From Anniella stebbinsi (taxonomy: Eukaryota; Chordata; Lepidosauria; Squamata; Anniellidae), in assembly GCA_029215795.1 (NCBI GenBank), contig JARDYH010000007.1, positions 24,067,763-24,131,762 of the forward strand: 64,000 nucleotides of DNA. Direction: 5' to 3'. Of the stretch, positions 1 to 9,859 are shown one piece after another. Under the pieces are notes generated by a model. That model ran no database searches and was not told where the DNA came from. It saw only the letters and a program-made list of their open reading frames with translations. How positions within the stretch are numbered: the stretch's first letter is position 1; each line of letters begins with the position of its first letter. A program made the translations under genes and the position numbers.

Positions 1-600
1 CCACATTATTTACCCACCTAGCCTCTTATTACCATGTTTGTATTGTTGGCAAACACTATTTACAGTCATGTAGAAATTAACATTACTGGTCCTGAGGAAA
101 GATTGTTGAGGGTAGCCTGTGCTTTGGAACCAATTAGGGTGAACCTTGTCTCCATTGTGACTCATGGGATAAAGCATAGCCTTGCAATGTCAAATAATAA
201 CATTAACTCAGGCTATGCAGGCATACCAGTGTAATTATATTATTGGTCCTATTTTGCTTCTGCAATGATTTTCATTGTCTGCATTTTAAAACTGTCCAGC
301 AGAAGAATTTCTGGGGAGTGACTTAATAATACTACGATTATTTTCAGTGGTAGGTTCTGGAGAAAAACTTCCCAGATCTATTTTTTTTTTTTTTTTTTAC
401 CAAATGAATTTAGACTTAGAATTATTTCCCGTACTGAAAAGAAATTGTTGAGGCATCCTTCACCATGATTTGGGGTAGTAGGACATGGGTTAATAGAATG
501 GTACTTGTAATAATACAGGATTTTCACACAGTGAAAACAAACAACTCCATCATGGAGAAAAACAAATATTTCTTAAGTTTGGGAGAGGTTGTCTGGAGAT
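1..600. other. No gene recognised; AT-rich flank
   Basis: No reading frame with recognisable similarity and no clear repeat. A T-run lies at about 380-398. Short frames here are chance. Confidence 0.5.
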
Positions 601-1690
601 TTGGGGTGCAGTGCCTCCAGTACTCTGATGACACCCAACTCTACTACTCCTTTCCACCTAACCCAAGGAAGATGTTTCGGTGCTAAACTGGTGTCTGTCA
701 GCAGTAGTGGACTGGATGAGGGCAAACAAATTGAAGCTTAATCCAGACAAGACAGAGGTGTTCCTGGTCAGTCAAATGGCAGATCAGGGAATAGGGACTC
801 AGCTTATGCTGGATGGGGTTACACTCCCGTTGAAGACACAAGTTCGCAGCTTGGGTGTACTCCTGGATTCAGCCCTGAGCCCGGATGCCCAGGTTTTGGC
901 GGTGGCCAGGAGTGCATTTGCACAGTTAAAGCTTGTGTGCCAGCTGCGCCCATTCCTTGAGATGTCGGACCTAACCACGGTGACATATGCCTTAGTTACA
1001 TCCCTTTTGTGGATTACTGTAACACGCTCTACATGGGGCTGCCTTTAAAGAGTGTTCGGAAACTTCAACTGGTTCAAAGAGCTGTGGCCAGATTGTTGAT
1101 CGGGGCTGATTACAGGTAGCATACAACTCCCCTGTTAAAACAGCTCCATTGGCTTCCAGTTGGTTTCTTGTCGCAATTCAAAGTACTGGTTATCACCTAT
1201 AAAGCCCTATACAGCTTGAGTCCAGGTTATCTGAAAGACCATATTGTCCCATATGAGCCTGCCTGTGCTCTGAGTTCTTCTGGGGAGGCCCTTCTCTCAG
1301 TCCCACCAACATCCCAGGCACACCTGATGGGTATGCGGGAGAGGGCCTTCTCGGTGGCTGCTCCAAGGCTCTGGAACTCCCTTCCTAAGGAAGCCAGACT
1401 GGCCCCCTCTGTGCTGCACTTCCAGAGGCAGGCAAATTTTTTTTGATTCCAGCAGGATTCAAGCAGGATTTTTTTTTTATTCCTATGTTACTGTATGGTT
1501 TTGTTTTGTTTTTAAAATTTGTTGCTGTTTTTAAAAAATTTTAAAGTTTTAATTTTACTGAGGTTTCATTCTATTTTAACTTCTGTAAGCTTATATTTAT
1601 ACGTTTTAATTGTACATGTTTTAACTTTGTGAACCGCTTTGAATCCCAGCCCTGGGAAAAAGGTGGGAAATAAATAAATATAATAATGCA
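600..1690 (+). mobile_element. L2-like LINE, 3' half with 3' UTR and tail
   Basis: This is a 5'-truncated non-LTR retrotransposon. The coding remnant (606-1446) runs into a T-rich 3' UTR, then a tail block (about 1628-1680) of the form GTGAACCGCTTTGAATCCC...GGTGGGAAATAAATAAATA, ending in a short TAAA/TAAT repeat. The tail type recurs many times in this window. Assignment to the L2 (CR1/Jockey) group comes from recalled family resemblance of the protein; the exact Repbase name is not claimed. The 5' end is lost and no target duplication is evident. Confidence 0.8.
606..1446 (+). pseudogene. Reverse transcriptase C-terminal part, frameshifted L2-like ORF2
   Basis: The reading begins at RT motif C: residues QYSDDTQLYYS at about 630-660 correspond to the family's YADD catalytic box, with A changed to S. 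Motif D (LKLNPDKTEVFLV) follows in another frame from 680, then SLGVLLDSALSP (motif E region), the LINE-typical ARSAFAQLKLVCQLRP stretch, LHWLPV, KVLVITYKALYSLSPGYLKDH and the C-terminal RAFSVAAPRLWNSLPKEARL ending at a stop near 1446. At least three frames are used (shifts near 680, 1015 and 1165) plus stops, so the gene is dead. It would have encoded the polymerase for target-primed reverse transcription. Endonuclease and most of the RT are missing. Confidence 0.85.
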
Positions 1691-2290
1691 TACCTACAGG
1701 TTACTTAATCTATAGTATGTCATTGTTAAGGGGCTGAGACAGAGCTTTCAAAATCTATAAAACGTTTCTTACAAGGAGAGGGAGAAAGAGGAAGAACAAT
1801 GCAAGTTCCACCAGTTGGCCAACGGGGTTACTTAAAAACATTTCTGAACCAGATGGACTTGCTCTAATCCACAAAAGCTATACTTGTGATCTTAACCAAA
1901 GCTGCATGCTCAGAATCACTTAACACTAATTAGTTGTGCCTAAACTGTTCACGAATCAGTAGTGCTGAGCCTTTTTCATGATCCCCCTGTGTAGGCACCG
2001 AAACTGGAGGAACATTTAGGAATTTTGGTGGGTAAGGGTGCATGAATTTGGGAGTCAGAAAGGGGACTTAACCAGAGCTCCCCCTAAATAGGAAAGCCTT
2101 CTGCCCTTCTTTCACCACTGACAATCCACCCTGCTCAAATTCAGGCTAAACGTTCATAGTTCAAAAGTTTGAACAAGACCCAGTAAGAATTCTTGGTGGA
2201 ACACATGGATTTTATTTAAAAACAAACAAATGTGCAAGACCCTCGGTCCACCCCCTTACAAATAACAGGTGACAATTGTAAAACAACATT
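1691..2290. other. No gene or repeat recognised
   Basis: Mixed-composition sequence without a supported reading frame, RNA gene or terminal-repeat structure. Confidence 0.4.
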
Positions 2291-2294
2291 TTGT

Positions 2295-2475
2295 TCTGGT
2301 CATTGTGGTTCAGTGATGAATAAACTTGGACTTCGAGATTTGACATTCTAACTTAACCATAGTAGCCATGGGCAAGTTGCTATGTTTTGGCATTGGTTTC
2401 CCATCTGCAATAGCAGCCTATTCCACAGGGTTGTTGTGAGAATGGATGAGATGAGGAAATGTGGCTTTTCTGAGG
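2295..2475 (+). mobile_element. MIR/CORE-type SINE remnant
   Basis: The order GTGGTTCAGTG, GGGCAAGTTGCT, GTTTCCCATCTGCAATA, then CACAGGGTTGTTGTGAG followed by ATGGATGAGATGAGG matches the order of blocks in the amniote-wide tRNA-derived MIR consensus as I recall it. It is degenerate and lacks a clear tail. A squamate tRNA-SINE with a similar GGGTTGTTGTGAGGAT block is an alternative. Confidence 0.6.
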
Positions 2476-2971
2476 CTTTAGGGATAGCTTGAGTTATAAA
2501 TCAAAATTAAAAACAACATCTTGCAACCGGCAAGATGGCGCAAGAGGAAGTTAGGAACACCGTTGTTGGGTTCATTTTCTAAGATCTGGCGCTGTATTAA
2601 GAAGGGCTGATTGATGTTATTTGCATGGCAGGAGTATGCCCGAGATATAACTGTCCATTCATTATGAAGTGAGGCAATGTAAAAATCTTTACATTGCATT
2701 TTCCCCGTTTTATGTGCTGGATGGAAGCCTTTCATATGTGTGTTCCCAATTGTGCTAGAGGGAAGAAAAATGTATACTGCTTTTGTATGCAGACCCATAC
2801 TGTTAAAAATGTATTCTGGCTTCAGTTGTGCTATGCCATGTGCGCAGTACGAGCTCAGAAGGATTGCTTGCAATGGGAACCTTGCAAGGAAAGGTGAAAT
2901 GTTTGGAGAAAACAATAGTGAACTGCAATCCTTGCTGCTTCCGCAATCCTTTATTCTCAGGACATATTTAT

Positions 2972-4543
2972 TAGGGATGTGCACTGGATCGGACCCGATC
3001 CACGATCCGAGTCCGGTCCAGTGGGAAATCGGATAAATTATCCGATTTCCGATCCCGCAGCTGGATCGGCCGATCCAATCCGAACCGGTCCGAAAAAGCT
3101 CCGAACCGGTTCGGCGGATCGGCGGATCGGCGGGCGCCCACTGGCGCCCACCGCCGCTTCCATTGGCGGGCGCCAGCGGGCGCCCGCCGATGAAAGTGGA
3201 CAGCGGGGGGGGGAGGAGGGGGGCACTTACCTTCTCGGCCCGGTGGCTCCCGTCCGGCGCCGGCGCCTACTACTACTAGCAGGCTCCGCGGCCTGCTCTA
3301 GGGTGGCGCGCCGGGTGATGTCATCACCCGGCGCGCTACTCTAGAGCAGGCCGCAGAGCCTGCTGGTAGTAGTAGGCGCCGGCGCCGGACGGGAGCCACC
3401 GGGCCGGGAAGGTAAGGAGGGGGTGCGTGGAGGGGAGGAGGGGGCGCGCGGAGGGGGGAGGGGGGAGGGGGGCCCTTACCTTTCCGGCCCGGCGGCTCCC
3501 GTCCGGCGCCGGCGCCTACTATTCCCAGCAGGCTCCGCGGCCTGCTCTAGGATGGCGCGCCGGGTGATGTCATCACCCGGCGCGCTACTCTAGAGCAGGC
3601 CGCGGAGCCTGCTGGAAGTAGTAGGCGCCGGCGCCGGACGGGAGCCGCCGGGCCGGAAAGGTAAGGAGGGGGTGCGTGGAGGGGAGGAGGGGGCGCGCGG
3701 AGGGGGGAGGGGGGCCCTTACCTTTCCGGCCCGGCGGCTCCCGTCCGGCGCCGGCGCCTACTATTCCCAGCAGGCTCCGCGGCCTGCTCTAGGATGGCGC
3801 GCCGGGTGATGTCATCACCCGGCGCGCTACTCTAGAGCAGGCCGCGGAGCCTGCTGGAAGTAGTAGGCGCCGGCGCCGGACGGGAGCCGCCGGGCCGGAA
3901 AGGTAAGGAGGGGGTGCGTGGAGGGGAGGAGGGGGCGCGCGGAGGGGGGAGGGGGGAGGGGGGCCCTTACCTGCCCGGCCCGGCGGCTCCCGTCCGGCGC
4001 CGGCGCCTACTACTACCAGCAGGCTCCGCGGCCTGCTCCAGGGTGGCGCGCCGGGTGATGTCATCACCCGGCGCGCTACTCGAGAGTAGGCCGCGGAGCC
4101 CGCTGGTAGTAGCCGCCGGCGCCGGACGTGCCGAGAAGGTAAGTGGCGGGGAAGGGGGCTTACCCCCCCCCCGGAGCCGTCCGCTTCTATCCGCTGGCGC
4201 CCGCGGGCGCCAGCGGATGGAAGCAGGCGGCCCCAGGGGGGGTAGGGAGCGCGGGGGAGGGGGTTTACCTGCCGGGGCCGTCCACAGCGGACGGCCCCGG
4301 GGGGGGGAGGGAGTTAGGCCCCCCCTTACCCACCCGCCGCCATTTTTTCCTCATAGACTTGCATTGCAATGCAAGTCTATGGGGAAAAAAATGGCGGCCG
4401 ATCCAAAAATTTCCGATTTTTGGATCGGGATCGGACTCGATCCGGTCCGGGGGGCCTCCGATTTTGTCCGAACCGGTCCGGGACAAAATTGGAGGTCCCG
4501 ATCCGGGTCCCGATCCGATCCGGGGGGTCCGTGCACACCCCTA
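2972..4543 (+). mobile_element. GC-rich non-autonomous hAT-type element, copy 1 (1572 bp, 4 palindromes)
   Basis: The element is flanked by an exact 8-bp direct repeat ATATTTAT (2964-2971 and 4544-4551), which fits the hAT target pattern nTnnnnAn. Its ends are inverted: it starts TAGGGATGTGCAC and finishes GTGCACACCCCTA. The subterminal 150-200 bp at both ends are packed with GATCGG/CCGATC and CCGGTCCG-type short motifs in both directions, plausible transposase-binding sites. Inside are four GC-rich palindromes in tandem (3224-4143) and a perfect 30-bp palindrome near 4352-4381. There is no transposase reading frame; long GC-rich frames across it are composition artefacts. It lies inverted relative to the second copy at 28018-30308 and is nearly identical in shared parts. 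hAT membership is inferred from duplication length and termini, not from a transposase. Confidence 0.85.
3224..4143 (+). repeat. Tandem array of four palindromic units inside hAT copy 1
   Basis: Palindrome centres lie at about 3321, 3570, 3812 and 4061 (spacings 249, 242, 249). Each centre is GGGTGATGTCATCACCC, and the arms carry GCGCGC, CAGGCCGCGGAGCCTGCTG, TAGTAGGCGCCGGCGCCGG and GGAGCCGCCGGGCCGG blocks. Units are separated by about 47-54 bp of purine-rich spacer with several runs of four to seven G. Each arm ends in AAGGTAAGG or its complement. The fourth unit is cut short on its outer side near 4130. Confidence 0.9.
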
Positions 4544-4559
4544 ATATTTATAAGGGGGA

Positions 4560-5265
4560 AATTACATTGGAATTGCAATGTAAATTGTTCCAATTTTTGC
4601 CCAGAATCTCTATTAATTTACTTCAGGTTAAAGATTCTCAGTGCATCCTTTTTGTGGGAACAGTTTTATGACTTTGCATATAACTTTATAAGGAGGTGGT
4701 AAAAATAAGTTATAGTATGCAGAGCTTGTGCAGAGTTGTTCTTTCATGTCCCTATTTCACTTGAGATAGCAGAGATAAGCGTCACTGTTAAATTTGATTG
4801 TTTAATAAAAATATTAAGTTTCTGTGATCGTGTGTTTGAGGGGCCTGTGAGAGATTCACAGGGGCTTACTTCGTGTTGCTGAAATTAAACAAACTCAGAA
4901 CCAAGATTTCATGAAAAATCTATGGAGATTATGAACTAGTAAAGAAATAATACTTTATTATTATATAATTATAACTCAAAGCAGGATAAGGTGTGCCTGT
5001 TGAACATTAAGCTTATTTTTATTTTCAGCACTCCATTCCTGTTTTCAAGGAACTTTTTACTTAAAAAATAGACAGCTGTTCTCTCACTCGCCACATTCAA
5101 TTCAGATGCAACACCAAACCTGAATATGAGCGATCTGTGAACTGTAAATCATGGTTTCAGATTCTGGTTTGCTGCCAATCTGGCCATAATGCCAACACAC
5201 TTAGGTTAGCCTCTTGTAAAATGCCAAAACAGAGGACACATATTTGCATAGAATTTGAATATGCT
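4560..5265. other. No gene recognised; AT-rich
   Basis: AT-rich sequence with no supported frame, tail or inverted-repeat element. Confidence 0.4.
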
Positions 5266-5271
5266 AATGTG

Positions 5272-5297
5272 ATATATATATATATATATATATATAT
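5272..5297. repeat. (AT)13 microsatellite
   Basis: Uninterrupted AT dinucleotide run. Confidence 0.97.
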
Positions 5298-5570
5298 CGT
5301 TGCAAATGTAAAAATAATTATTATTTCAATAGAAATACAGTTAATCTCATCATAGGGTGGAAGACTGTGGCCAGGTGACGTATGTGCCTTGCTCAGTCGG
5401 CTGTTCGGGTGCCTGCCATCGAAGGGCAATTTCAAGACCCAGCTCTTCCTTCATGATGGTTCTTTATCTTCATACGGGACTTGGAAAGGATATCAGTTCA
5501 AATACAGGATGCCTTCAGAACAGAGGGCAACCTTTCAAGTTGAGAACTGTCCTCCATAAAAGAGGGCACT

Positions 5571-5584
5571 CCCCCCCCCCCCCC
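5571..5584. repeat. C14 homopolymer
   Basis: Run of 14 C within unremarkable sequence; length may be sequencing-sensitive. Confidence 0.95.
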
Positions 5585-5739
5585 AAGCCATGCAAACCAT
5601 GGTTTGATGTTGCATCTGACCCAAGTCAGTGTCTTGCCCATCTGCTGTTTTGGATACCTGCAAATGTGAAGTTAATCCATCCCAAAAGCATGAGTGTCCT
5701 ACATCAGCACGTGCGTTCTACATGAACATTGCCTCTGAC

Positions 5740-5995
5740 TAGAAATTGTGATATGGTGCAGAATGAGGCTACCCGAGTGTTGGTGGGGACAAGGAGGTGA
5801 GATCATATGTCCCCTCTACTGCATCAGCTGCACTGGTTACTGGTGTGTTTCCGAGTCCAAAAGCCTTAAACAGTTTGGATCCAAAGTACTTGAAGGACCA
5901 CCTTCACCCATATTAGTCTGCCCGTACTTTTAGAACAGCAACAGAGGCTCTTTTCACTTGCTCATCTTCGAGGGCAGTTAGGTGGGCAAGTTATT
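5740..5995 (+). pseudogene. Decayed L2-like reverse transcriptase C-terminal fragment
   Basis: Across shifting frames the translation gives VQNEATRVLVG, LLHQLHWLLVCF, a TVWIQST/LDPKYLKDHL block and an ALFTC block. These are the same order as LQRAVARLLIG, LKQLHWLPVGF and SLSPGYLKDH in the better copy at 600-1446. Several stops and frame changes are present, so it is an old, inactive remnant. It abuts a minus-strand LINE tail at its right. Confidence 0.65.
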
Positions 5996-6115
5996 ATTTT
6001 ATTTATTTATTTTTGATGCCACCCTATAGCCAAAGCTGTCTGGGCAGCTTGCAACAGTTCATAAGATAATAAAATACGGCACAGAAACATAGCATTCAAC
6101 ATGGGGCAGGATATA
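5995..6115 (-). mobile_element. L2-like LINE 3' tail, minus strand
   Basis: Read on the minus strand it gives GCTGCCCAGACAGCTTTGGC, TATAGGGTGGCATC and then AAATAAATAAATAA. This is the recurring tail module (ACCGCCCAGAGAGCTTCGGCTAT...GGCGGTATA...AATAAATAAATA) with substitutions. Confidence 0.7.
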
Positions 6116-6119
6116 TAAG

Positions 6120-7160
6120 GGTCTAATCATAGGGGTGGGGGTGGGGAGAGGGCTAGGCAATAAATATTCCAGGGAGTGTTCTGGACATAACGACCAACAT
6201 TCCAGGGAAGCTAGTGAACCTCTAATGAGGCCATGACTTCCTACAACAAAAGGTGGCACACAGTGAAGATTGGATCAGCTTTTCGAGGACATACATGGCA
6301 GAGAAAAACAGCTGATGTTGATGCACACACCCCACTAGGGTGTTAAGTGGTTTTGAGGACTGGAAGAGAGGTCTGACCGGAACAAATTACTGTTCAGAAA
6401 CTTTGCTGAGCTTTCCGCCGCACTCTTTCCCTTTAATATGTTCCTGTAGCTGCTTCTCTTGTACCCTCTAATGTGTGCACTAAATGGTAATAGGCATGAA
6501 TACGTAGGACAGTTACGCTCTTTGTCTCTACAATAACATAAAGCCCAGTCTCTCCAGAAATAATTTCATAGTCGTATTGACAGTATTCATGATATTGGGA
6601 TCTGTTCATTAACTTTGTCATGTTGAATATTCTGTGGTTGCAAACAAAGGCATAAATATATGCACTCATTTCTAATTAATTTGTGCAATTATGTTTTATA
6701 ATCTAGGTGTTTGAAAAGCCAGAATTCAGTACACCCCATTACTGTGTTGCAGCTAATAAAAAAACATACATTGAAATAAATCTCGAAACTAACTTTAATT
6801 GTAAGTATAGATTAGCTGTAAATTATATCTTTGTGATGTTTATTTTTAATTTTGCAGTGCTGCAGATTTGCAGAACATACCAATTACTGTAGTTATTCTA
6901 AATAATCTTGAATTAATTACTGTAAATGTTAAATGCTATTTCTTTGTCAATTAAAATCACATTGCTGAGTTAAGATTTAAAAAAAAGCAGAGCCAGAAAT
7001 AAAAACAAAGATGAAACTAGGTGATAACAATGGAGCTGACCTCAAACTTATACTGCAGAAGTCCCATTTAGGTCAAACCAGAAATGTAATGCACCAGAAA
7101 TGATTTGGTAGGAATTCAGCCACTACAGGTCACCTACCGGCTCAAACGGTTGGAGTGACG
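6120..7160. other. No gene or repeat recognised
   Basis: Moderately AT-rich. The small open frames at 6433-6669 and 6707-6892 show no domain and ordinary AT-rich composition, so they are not called. Confidence 0.4.
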
Positions 7161-7366
7161 AATATTTATTTATTTATTACATTTCTATACCGCCCAATAG
7201 TCAAAGCTCTCTGGGCAGAGCACAGAAATTAAAACCACAAAGCTCAGGACTAAATATAAAATATGGAAGCTTTAAAACCACAGTATACAAGTACAACCAC
7301 AATAAAACCCTGCAGCAATGCAGAGATTTAAAATACAGATTTAAAACAGAAGAACTAAAAGGCTAG

Positions 7367-8224
7367 GGCCCTGGCTACACGTCGTGTTGGAAACGTTTCC
7401 TACCGCTGTTAATTACTTCGGTGTAAAACGTCAGGCGCCACTCTTGCATTTTGTGATGCGTGTGTAATCGGTTTGAATCGCTCTGTCCTGTCGTTGCGGT
7501 TCACACTGCATTGTATATCCATATGTGATGGTGTGTCTTTCCGCTGTTTGTTGAAGGCGGGCGAGTCGACGATTGGTCGGTCACATCGGTCTTTCTCCCC
7601 TCCCCTTTTTTAAATGGTTTATCGGCTCACTAGCCCTTCCAGGGGGAGGGGGGAGTACGCAGAAGAGCCAACGGAAGTTTAAGCATACTCGCATGCTAAT
7701 GCAGGGATGGCTGGAAAGCAATTGCTCCTGCGACATACTTTGCAGGTCTCCATTTACCAAGCTGCTGGAATATTGAGTTCTGGTCACCATTCACCTAGCT
7801 GCTGGCAAATGGAGAACTGGTCTCCATTTACCTAGCTGCAGGAAAATGGAGACTGACTGTAACACTGTACCTGGGTATAACAGAATATGCTGCTGCTGGC
7901 AGACACTTTGCCTCAGTTATGGATGCAGTTCGCGCCTAAAGTTCTGCAAAGATGCTATTGGCTAAGAGATTTCCAAACGGACGCACCATATATGGGTACG
8001 AAGAAGGACGAAAGGAAGGGAGGGGGAGGAAACAGCGAAACATTGCAACACAGTATCTGCTGTCATTCGTTTAACATCGAGATAAGCAATGTAAAAAAGT
8101 AACATTAAACTTCAACAAAGAAGCGAAAAGAGGCGGAGAAAAACAAACGTCATGTGAATTAACTGGACTCGGTACGAACATCCAGCGATTCAACACGCAT
8201 ACACCACGACGTGTAGATCCTGCC
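7367..8224. mobile_element. 858-bp terminal-inverted-repeat element with 3-bp target duplication TAG
   Basis: Ends are GGCCCTGGCTACACGTCGTG on the left and the complement of GGCAGGATCTACACGTCGTG on the right. A TAG trinucleotide lies directly outside both ends (7364-7366 and 8225-8227). The host sequence is an L2 3' UTR that continues across the insertion, which supports these boundaries. The interior is richer in CpG than its surroundings and contains three imperfect repeats of a GGTCTCCATTTACCTAGCTG-type unit (about 7745-7860). No transposase is seen, so it is non-autonomous. A 3-bp duplication suggests PIF/Harbinger, but the trinucleotide is not the usual TWA and the class is left open. 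Confidence 0.75.
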
Positions 8225-8251
8225 TAGGATGCTAAAATACTGGTGGAGGGT

Positions 8252-8370
8252 GAGCCTATCTACACTACTGCTTTAAAACGGTTTATAATAGTTTTAAACT
8301 GGTTAATAACGGTTATTAGCTGGTTTATAACTGTTATAAAGCATTTTAAAGCAGTAGTGTAGTCTTCAGC
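8252..8370. mobile_element. Palindromic MITE (CTACACTACTGCTTTAAA family)
   Basis: Left arm CTACACTACTGCTTTAAAA and right arm TTTTAAAGCAGTAGTGTAG are inverted. The interior is built of GGTTTATAA/TTATAAACC-type repeats. It is inserted in the L2 3' UTR. Related copies are at 35069-35231 and about 52970-53115. Confidence 0.75.
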
Positions 8371-8444
8371 TGGTCCCCAACAGTGTATTACGAAGGTGCT
8401 AGGCGAATCTCTCTAGGGAGGTTCAGAAATCTCTCTTCATGTGA

Positions 8445-9560
8445 GATCAATATTACACAAACAGTGGGTTACAGAATATCTTGCTGGACTAAATGGATGT
8501 GATGAAAATACACATACACACTTTATTGTTTTATAGAACTACAACGTCAAGCCCAGGTGGTGAAGGCAGCGGTGGAGACAGATGCTCTATGAGCATCTTG
8601 AATTTTGGAATTGGTAATTCTGAGAACACCTACGTCTGTTGCTGGCTTTCCCTTCTCCTGTCCCAAACAAAGCTGTTGGCAGTGGCTGTTTGCAGGATTG
8701 ATGTGATCACAGCCATGCTTGAAGAAAGCTGTGCATGCCTCAATCCTGTTCACAAGCTTTTGTCAAGGGCTGCTCACTTTGGGGGACATCCCTGCTCAAA
8801 TACGTGCAACCTCCCTACTATGTGCAGAACAGGTGCTCTAGCAGGTCATATTTTCCCAGCAATAAAACATTATGGTTTGAGTGATAGAAAGTGTAATACC
8901 CCTTCAAGAGAATTGCTGTTTTGTCTAAAGATGCCTAGATCCTAACCAGCAACCAGCATAGGGCAGTGGCCAGAAAGTTCTGGGTTTGGATAATGAAGCT
9001 TTGTTTTAAATCTCTACTCAGCTGTGATGTTCACCAGGTTGCCATGGGTGAGATGCCTTGGCACCTTATACTCCCAAAATACAACGAAACGGGCATAATA
9101 CAAAATATGTGTGATTTGCACTTCCTGTTTCCCCAAATTTCATTAATAATCCAAGTTGTTCTCAGTTGGATAAAGGGAATTGCTTTGTAATAGCCATGCA
9201 AATATTGCCCAGTAAAATTATTTCCAAAGTTTCTTAGACATCTTCCGTTTGTACTGGAAGCAAGAAGTATTGTCAGCTTTAGAAAACAACAATGCATTTT
9301 AAGAACAAAAAGTGGCTCAAAGTGGAAGGCATTCCTCTTCGTTTAGAATGAGTGAATTGTGCAGTTTCAAGAACATTATTATATATCTGTTAGAAATGTG
9401 CTGGCTTTCGCAAAACTCACAGTTTAAGTGGTTATTAATAGCATCGTTCAGAGATGCATCACTTAGAGTAACTTTTAAATGCAATGCCCGATATCTCATG
9501 GCTCAGAGAAAATGGTTAGATTTGCTTGTGAATGAATATGCAGGCTAAGAAACCTGAATC
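8445..9560. other. No gene recognised
   Basis: An open frame of 150 codons (8493-8945) has no recognisable domain and no supporting splice or promoter signal, so I treat it as chance. Nothing else stands out. Confidence 0.4.
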
Positions 9561-9563
9561 ACT

Positions 9564-9852
9564 GTGGCTGTGTTTGGACAACAAAACTCTCCCCTCTCAG
9601 TCCTCCCACTGGTATCCCATCAGCCACTGTGAGTTCTGTCGGCTGGACTAGAGCAGCAGCTGCCGCTTTGATCGCTCTTGCCAGGGGACTCTGTAGTCGC
9701 CAAAAATAACCAACTGTGTGCGCCAAAATAGTCAACGGTACCCGACACACGACACGATAACCAACAGTTGTTCAAATAATCAACTGTGCACAGTGTTGAT
9801 TATTTACTTTGGTTATTTCGGCCGAATAACCTACCGTGGTGTGAAATAGCCC
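9564..9852. mobile_element. Probable composite MITE
   Basis: The left part (GTGGCTGTGTTTGGACAAC) resembles the GGCTCAATTCGGACGACAC ends of the MITE family at 19772, 20844, 51558 and 59276. The right part, read on the minus strand, begins GGGGCTATTTCACACCACGG and contains inverted AATCAACTGTGCACAGTGTTGATT. Terminal match is weak, so boundaries are approximate. Confidence 0.45.
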
Positions 9853-9859
9853 CATGTCA

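Larger units (their letters stand above)
7163..8440 (-). mobile_element. L2-like LINE 3' end, split by two nested DNA elements
   Basis: The tail module TTTATTTATTTATTACATTTCTATACCGCCCAATAG... at 7163-7220 and the A-rich minus-strand 3' UTR run to 7366. The UTR resumes at 8225 (GCTAAAATACTGGTGGAG, matching 57920-57945) and again after about 8371 (AGGCGAATCTCTCTAGGGAG, matching GGTGAACCTCTCTGGGGAG near 57990). The interruptions are the 858-bp element at 7367-8224 and the MITE at 8252-8370. Removing both restores a continuous L2 3' end. Confidence 0.8.

Noticed and set aside
2478..2984. 168-codon minus-strand open frame
   Set aside because: Its start codon lies inside the hAT element and its body in AT-rich flank; no domain or family resemblance.
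2972..4543. CpG island marking a host gene promoter
   Set aside because: The CpG-rich block has transposon ends and target duplications and recurs inverted at 28018-30308, so it is mobile DNA. Promoter activity is possible but not evidence of a host gene.
3914..4702. Open frame of 262 codons, Arg/Gly/Pro-rich, through the GC-rich element (and its counterpart at 27991-28647)
   Set aside because: Frames stay open in several registers on both strands because stop codons are rare in such GC-rich sequence. The frame tracks palindromic repeat units, runs past the transposon end, and has no domain.
8493..8945. 150-codon plus-strand open frame
   Set aside because: No recognisable domain, no splice or promoter context; expected by chance in 64 kb.
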